From Lachnospiraceae bacterium (GTDB lineage: Bacteria > Bacillota > Clostridia > Lachnospirales > Lachnospiraceae): a DNA stretch of 56,119 nucleotides. The stretch is from assembly GCA_017634065.1 (NCBI GenBank), contig JAGBOC010000028.1, forward strand, positions 1 through 56,119, read 5' to 3'. Position 1 is the stretch's first letter; every line of letters begins with the position of its first letter. Shown in pieces: positions 52,806 to 56,119 of the stretch. The position numbers and the translations under genes are program-made. The notes beneath the pieces are model-generated. The model was given only the letters and a program-made list of their open reading frames with translations. It had not been told where the DNA came from and did not search any database.

Positions 52806-53558
52806 TTATAGTAATTTATATTTTTTTAATTCTTCTTTATGTTTGGCGCTTACTCTAAAACTTTCCAGTGCCTTTTGTATAGTTTTGTTGTGGGTCCAAA
52901 CATCAAGTTTATGGTTTTTGATATATGGTAGAGTGTCATTATACTGTTTTGCAAGAGCTGTAGCAAAATACCAAGCACACATCATTTCCACATAGTATTT
53001 GTCTGGGTCTATAGATATGTTTATTGCTTTGGCACTTTGATGATTTGTTTTTGAACTTTTGTATTTTACATTTGAAACCATCTCAAGATATTTTTTATCA
53101 AAATCGTCGTCAAGAAAATGTTGCATGAGCATACCGATTGCAAATCTTATAGTATAAGATTTTTTAGACTTTATCCAAACTTTTATACATTTAAGTAATT
53201 CGTTTTTATTTTTTCTAAAACATTTTGGTGATAACTGGTCACAAGTTGCCCAATTATCTATATAGGGTAAGAACTCATCAACTCTCTTTATGCAAATGTC
53301 AAAATCTTTAATTTCTGATATTAGAAAAGCATGTAATTGATTTTCATCAAAATATTTATGAGGAAGTTTTTGTAGAAACTTCTCTACCTCTTTCTTATCA
53401 TTCCCATCTTGTTTTATTAATTCTTTCGCAAGGTTTCGAAGTTTTGGTGTTCTAACACCGATGATAGTTTTACTATCAATAGTAGGAACTAATTTCGCTT
53501 GAAATGAGGCATACTTTTTGTCTTTAAGCTTATTTAGTTTTTCTAATATTTTGTTCAT
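52806..53558 (-). CDS. DNA alkylation repair protein, AlkD family
   Basis: 250 residues of HEAT-like helical repeats. IIGVRTPKLRNLAKELIKQ begins the domain; IDNWATCDQLSPKCF carries the catalytic Trp and Asp, and CAWYFATALAKQ the second Trp. AlkD glycosylases remove bulky N3/N7-alkylated bases without base flipping. Its stop codon directly abuts the mnmG stop on the other strand. ATG 53558 lies 8 nt after a TATAAT with no ribosome-binding site. Confidence 0.92.
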   Translation of the reverse strand: MNKILEKLNKLKDKKYASFQAKLVPTIDSKTIIGVRTPKLRNLAKELIKQDGNDKKEVEKFLQKLPHKYFDENQLHAFLISEIKDFDICIKRVDEFLPYIDNWATCDQLSPKCFRKNKNELLKCIKVWIKSKKSYTIRFAIGMLMQHFLDDDFDKKYLEMVSNVKYKSSKTNHQSAKAINISIDPDKYYVEMMCAWYFATALAKQYNDTLPYIKNHKLDVWTHNKTIQKALESFRVSAKHKEELKKYKLL

Positions 53559-53566
53559 ATTTTGAT

Positions 53567-53595
53567 ATTATAACATAATTAATACTATTACGTAA
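53567..53595 (-). promoter_or_regulatory. Possible alkD promoter, leaderless arrangement
   Basis: Perfect -10 TATAAT (53567-53572), 17 nt, weak -35 TTACGT (53590-53595); ATG 53558 is 8 nt after the -10 box. Confidence 0.45.
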
Positions 53596-53778
53596 GCACT
53601 TTAATTAATATGACAGAGCAAAGTCTTTCTACAAAATGCTTTAGAAATATGCTAAAATCTAATTTGATGATGGTAGACAATTTTAATCTGAAAGTATAGG
53701 AATGCTGTATTTCTAATAGTCATAATATTTATATGTTTTGGATTTGTAAAGATTTCGCATAAAGAAAGTGAGGTAAAA

Positions 53779-55536
53779 ATGTTTGACAATATTATCCCTA
53801 ATCTTCAGGAAGATTTACACTTAGAAAATGAATTATTTTATGAAAAATACAATGATGTATTTGATGAAATTTCAGAAGTAAGAGTATATAAAGTGCTGCA
53901 TAAATTAGTGGAGAGGGATAAATCATTTAAAGTTATATATGGATATTTTTATCATCCAGAGGGAAGTTTCGTTTTTCCTGGAGGACAAATTGATTTTATA
54001 GTGTATAAAGAGAAAAAAGGCCTTGCGCTTATTGAAGTTAAAGGATTAAATAAAAATGAATATTTCCAAAATAAATATGAATATGCACAGAAACAACTCA
54101 TGAGAGCAAATGATACATTAAGAAAACAAATAAATGGATTAAAGTGTTACACTATAACAATGTTTCCTAATTATTCATTAAATGATATTCAAAAAACGGA
54201 TTCACAATATAAATATTTTGTTTCCAAAAATGAATTTGAATTGTGGGAAAGTGAAATCGAAAAAGTGCAAAGCTATTTTAATGAATTTTTTAATGAAAAA
54301 AGATTTGATGGCGAATTAAATGAATGTACAAAAAAATGGATTAATGACATATTTAGTATTGACAAGTATAATAAAGAATTAGAAAAAGAAAGAATAGCCA
54401 AAGAACAAATTATTATTAATTATAAAACTAAAATCTTTGATTTCGTAAAAAATAGTGGGTATAATTGTTTTTTGATAAAAGGATATTCTGGTACTGGAAA
54501 AACATTTATAGCAATGAATATGGCAATGAAAAGTGATAGAAATACGATTTTCATTGTTAATACTGTTGCACTATTTAATAGCATTGAGAAGTATTTTAAT
54601 AAGTATTTACAAAAAATAAAAGAGGAATATAGAAATTATAAGCATCCTAAAAATGATATAAAAAAATATGTTGAGTATAAACTTTGTGCTGATAAAAAAT
54701 TAAAATTGCTTATATTAGATCATAAAAACAATCAGAAAGAATACCAAAAAATAGAGGCATTAGAAAAAGATATATCTGGTTTTGATTTAATTATTCTAGA
54801 TGAAGCACAAGACGCAAAAGGATATGTAGTTGAAACGTTATTTAAAGAATGTCAAATGAATAATAAATGTAAACCAGATAAAAAATTATATTTAATTGGA
54901 GATGATAAGCAATTCATTAGTGATGCTTATCATAGTGAGAAGGATTTTAATGAAGTAAAAAGCATAATAATAGAACAAAAAAGAAATAACAAAATACTGT
55001 ATTTAGATTTGGATGATGATAATTGTAGAAACAATATGGAAATTAAGAGTTTTATTTATAAATTAAGAGATCAAAGCAAGATTAATGATTATACAATAAA
55101 AGGAATTAAAGTATATTTTGTGGATAAAAAATCTCAAATTGACAATGCAAAATTAATAGAATGCATTAAGAATTACGAAGAAATTATTATTAGCAATAAT
55201 AAGAATGATTATCGAACGAACACAATAAAAAAAATAAGAGAGGAAGTAAAAAAAGAGAATGAATTTAGTGTAAAGAATTATAAACTGATAAAAGGTTGTG
55301 AGTATAATAGTGTTGTTGTATTAGGATTAAGCAAACATAATTTATTACACGAAACCAGTGATACAGATGCAAGACGAATATTATATGTTTGTGCGAGTAG
55401 GGCAAAACAAAAGTTAGCCTTAGTTTTTTACATTGAAAACAATGGCTTTGAGGAAATTCAAAAAGAGAAAAATGACATTAAGGATATTTTAGTAAAAACA
55501 TATTTATTTGATGGAGAAGAATGTTTTGATAATTAA
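53779..55536 (+). CDS. NERD nuclease-like domain fused to SF1 helicase
   Basis: 585 residues. The N-terminal NERD-type domain has D72 (GQIDFIVY) and E86-K88 (LALIEVKG), the D...ExK pattern of restriction-like nucleases. The helicase part has Walker A GYSGTGKT (235-242), Walker B IILDEAQD (338-345), GDDKQ (374-378) and a motif VI-like YVCASRAKQ near the end. Such stand-alone nuclease-helicases act on DNA, and some, such as the Nhi type, defend against phages; that role is inferred. GTGAGGT precedes the ATG. Its very Lys/Asn/Ile-rich make-up differs somewhat from the housekeeping genes. Confidence 0.85.
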   Translation: MFDNIIPNLQEDLHLENELFYEKYNDVFDEISEVRVYKVLHKLVERDKSFKVIYGYFYHPEGSFVFPGGQIDFIVYKEKKGLALIEVKGLNKNEYFQNKYEYAQKQLMRANDTLRKQINGLKCYTITMFPNYSLNDIQKTDSQYKYFVSKNEFELWESEIEKVQSYFNEFFNEKRFDGELNECTKKWINDIFSIDKYNKELEKERIAKEQIIINYKTKIFDFVKNSGYNCFLIKGYSGTGKTFIAMNMAMKSDRNTIFIVNTVALFNSIEKYFNKYLQKIKEEYRNYKHPKNDIKKYVEYKLCADKKLKLLILDHKNNQKEYQKIEALEKDISGFDLIILDEAQDAKGYVVETLFKECQMNNKCKPDKKLYLIGDDKQFISDAYHSEKDFNEVKSIIIEQKRNNKILYLDLDDDNCRNNMEIKSFIYKLRDQSKINDYTIKGIKVYFVDKKSQIDNAKLIECIKNYEEIIISNNKNDYRTNTIKKIREEVKKENEFSVKNYKLIKGCEYNSVVVLGLSKHNLLHETSDTDARRILYVCASRAKQKLALVFYIENNGFEEIQKEKNDIKDILVKTYLFDGEECFDN

Positions 55537-55689
55537 ATTGAATTAGCATAGTAGATGTAAAAAAGTTGGGATAATTATAAGGGACTATGGATAGGTAATA
55601 AAACATTAAAAGAATCGAAAAATGAGATGTAAAATAAAGACAATTAAAGAATTTGGGATTTATTTAAAAAAATCTATATAGGTGGTTTT

Positions 55690-56119
55690 TTAGACATTTT
55701 TGAATAGCTCTATATATTCTTCATATACATATACTCTATTTCTTTTAATGTCTTTTTTTAGTTTAATTATTTTAGTGTTTTCCAAATATTTCACTACAGT
55801 ATTCAATGTATTATAACTTAAATCCGTTGCTTTTTGCATTTCTTTAATTGCAAAAATAGGATTTTGTTCTATATAATTAAAAACTATTTTATATGAATTT
55901 TTTTGTCGGTTTGTTTTAGGAAGTTTTGAAATGTTGTCTTTATGTAATCTATCAATGTTACTAATTTTATTTATGACAGATATTGTTGAATCCTTCAAAC
56001 AAAGTAAAAAAAATTTGATATATTCTTCATATTTATCATTGAGTCTGACATCCATTAGTCTATGGTAGTATTCCAATTGATTTATTTTTAAAAAATATGA
56101 TATATATATATTTGGTTTA
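55690..56119 (-). CDS. Fic-family protein, C-terminal part (cut by window edge)
   Basis: The frame is open to the window edge and reads KPNIYISYFLKINQLEYYHR and then LMDVRLNDKYEEYIKFFLL, the last helices of the Fic domain. A winged-helix domain follows (NPIFAIKEMQKATDLSYNTL, then KRNRVYVYEEY), as in the AMPylating Fic proteins with a DNA-binding tail. The HPFxxGNGR active site would lie beyond the edge and cannot be judged. The frame could also begin inside the window at TTG 56076, but the upstream residues fit the family. Confidence 0.8.
   Translation of the reverse strand, partial: KPNIYISYFLKINQLEYYHRLMDVRLNDKYEEYIKFFLLCLKDSTISVINKISNIDRLHKDNISKLPKTNRQKNSYKIVFNYIEQNPIFAIKEMQKATDLSYNTLNTVVKYLENTKIIKLKKDIKRNRVYVYEEYIELFKNV

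Noticed and set aside
55537-55689. Possible coding remnant between the helicase and Fic genes
   Set aside because: Short frames such as DNYKGLWIGNKTLKESKNEM are broken by stops and no family was recognised.

Overview
The window is AT-rich Gram-positive chromosomal DNA spanning the replication origin. dnaA, dnaN, recF and gyrB run leftward and rpmH, rnpA, yidD, yidC and khpB run rightward from an AT-rich gap at about 41.06-41.37 kb. Low GC, spoVG, ferredoxin-dependent oxoacid metabolism, a VanX-type dipeptidase and BspA/InlB-repeat surface proteins point to an anaerobic member of the Clostridia, most likely Lachnospiraceae. The species cannot be fixed from the sequence. No rRNA, tRNA, CRISPR array or complete insertion sequence was found.

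Left part (1-22.9 kb, mostly minus strand): an amino-acid ABC permease cut by the window edge, preceded by a cysteine-rich leader peptide and an intrinsic terminator, with a divergent rhodanese. Next come a macrodomain/SirTM pair (reversible ADP-ribosylation) with two unknown small genes, an aldo/keto reductase, an SSAT-like acetyltransferase, a decayed radical-SAM gene, a metal-binding HMA protein and a flavodoxin. A MATE exporter and an amino-acid ABC ATPase both carry C-terminal ATPase-like tails; the ABC ATPase has a one-base frameshift. A BCCT transporter is divergent from a 2-oxoacid:ferredoxin oxidoreductase operon that ends in an ADP-forming acyl-CoA synthetase-like protein. A second sirtuin, a dicarboxylate/amino-acid symporter and a VanX-like lipoprotein follow.

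Origin block (22.9-44.2 kb): gyrA and gyrB are separated by a 9.46-kb gene for a 3153-residue surface protein plus a small membrane-anchored protein. Then come recF, dnaN, dnaA, the origin and the rpmH-rnpA-yidD-yidC-khpB cluster.

Right part (44.2-56.1 kb): mnmE is inverted and separated from mnmG by spoVG, a nicotinamidase-like gene, an EamA exporter, a small membrane-protein gene under a riboswitch-like leader, a MntA-like nucleotidyltransferase, a DinJ/YoeB toxin-antitoxin pair and a Sel1 lipoprotein. MnmG carries an in-frame, GC-richer insertion of about 49 codons. The window ends with AlkD, a NERD-helicase and a Fic protein cut by the edge.

The strongest undescribed signals are the cysteine-codon attenuator at 222-406, the aptamer-plus-terminator leader at 47878-48051, the palindromic in-frame insertion in mnmG, and a recurrent arrangement in which a -10 box lies only 6-9 nt before an ATG (leaderless mRNAs) at dnaA, mnmE and several accessory genes.
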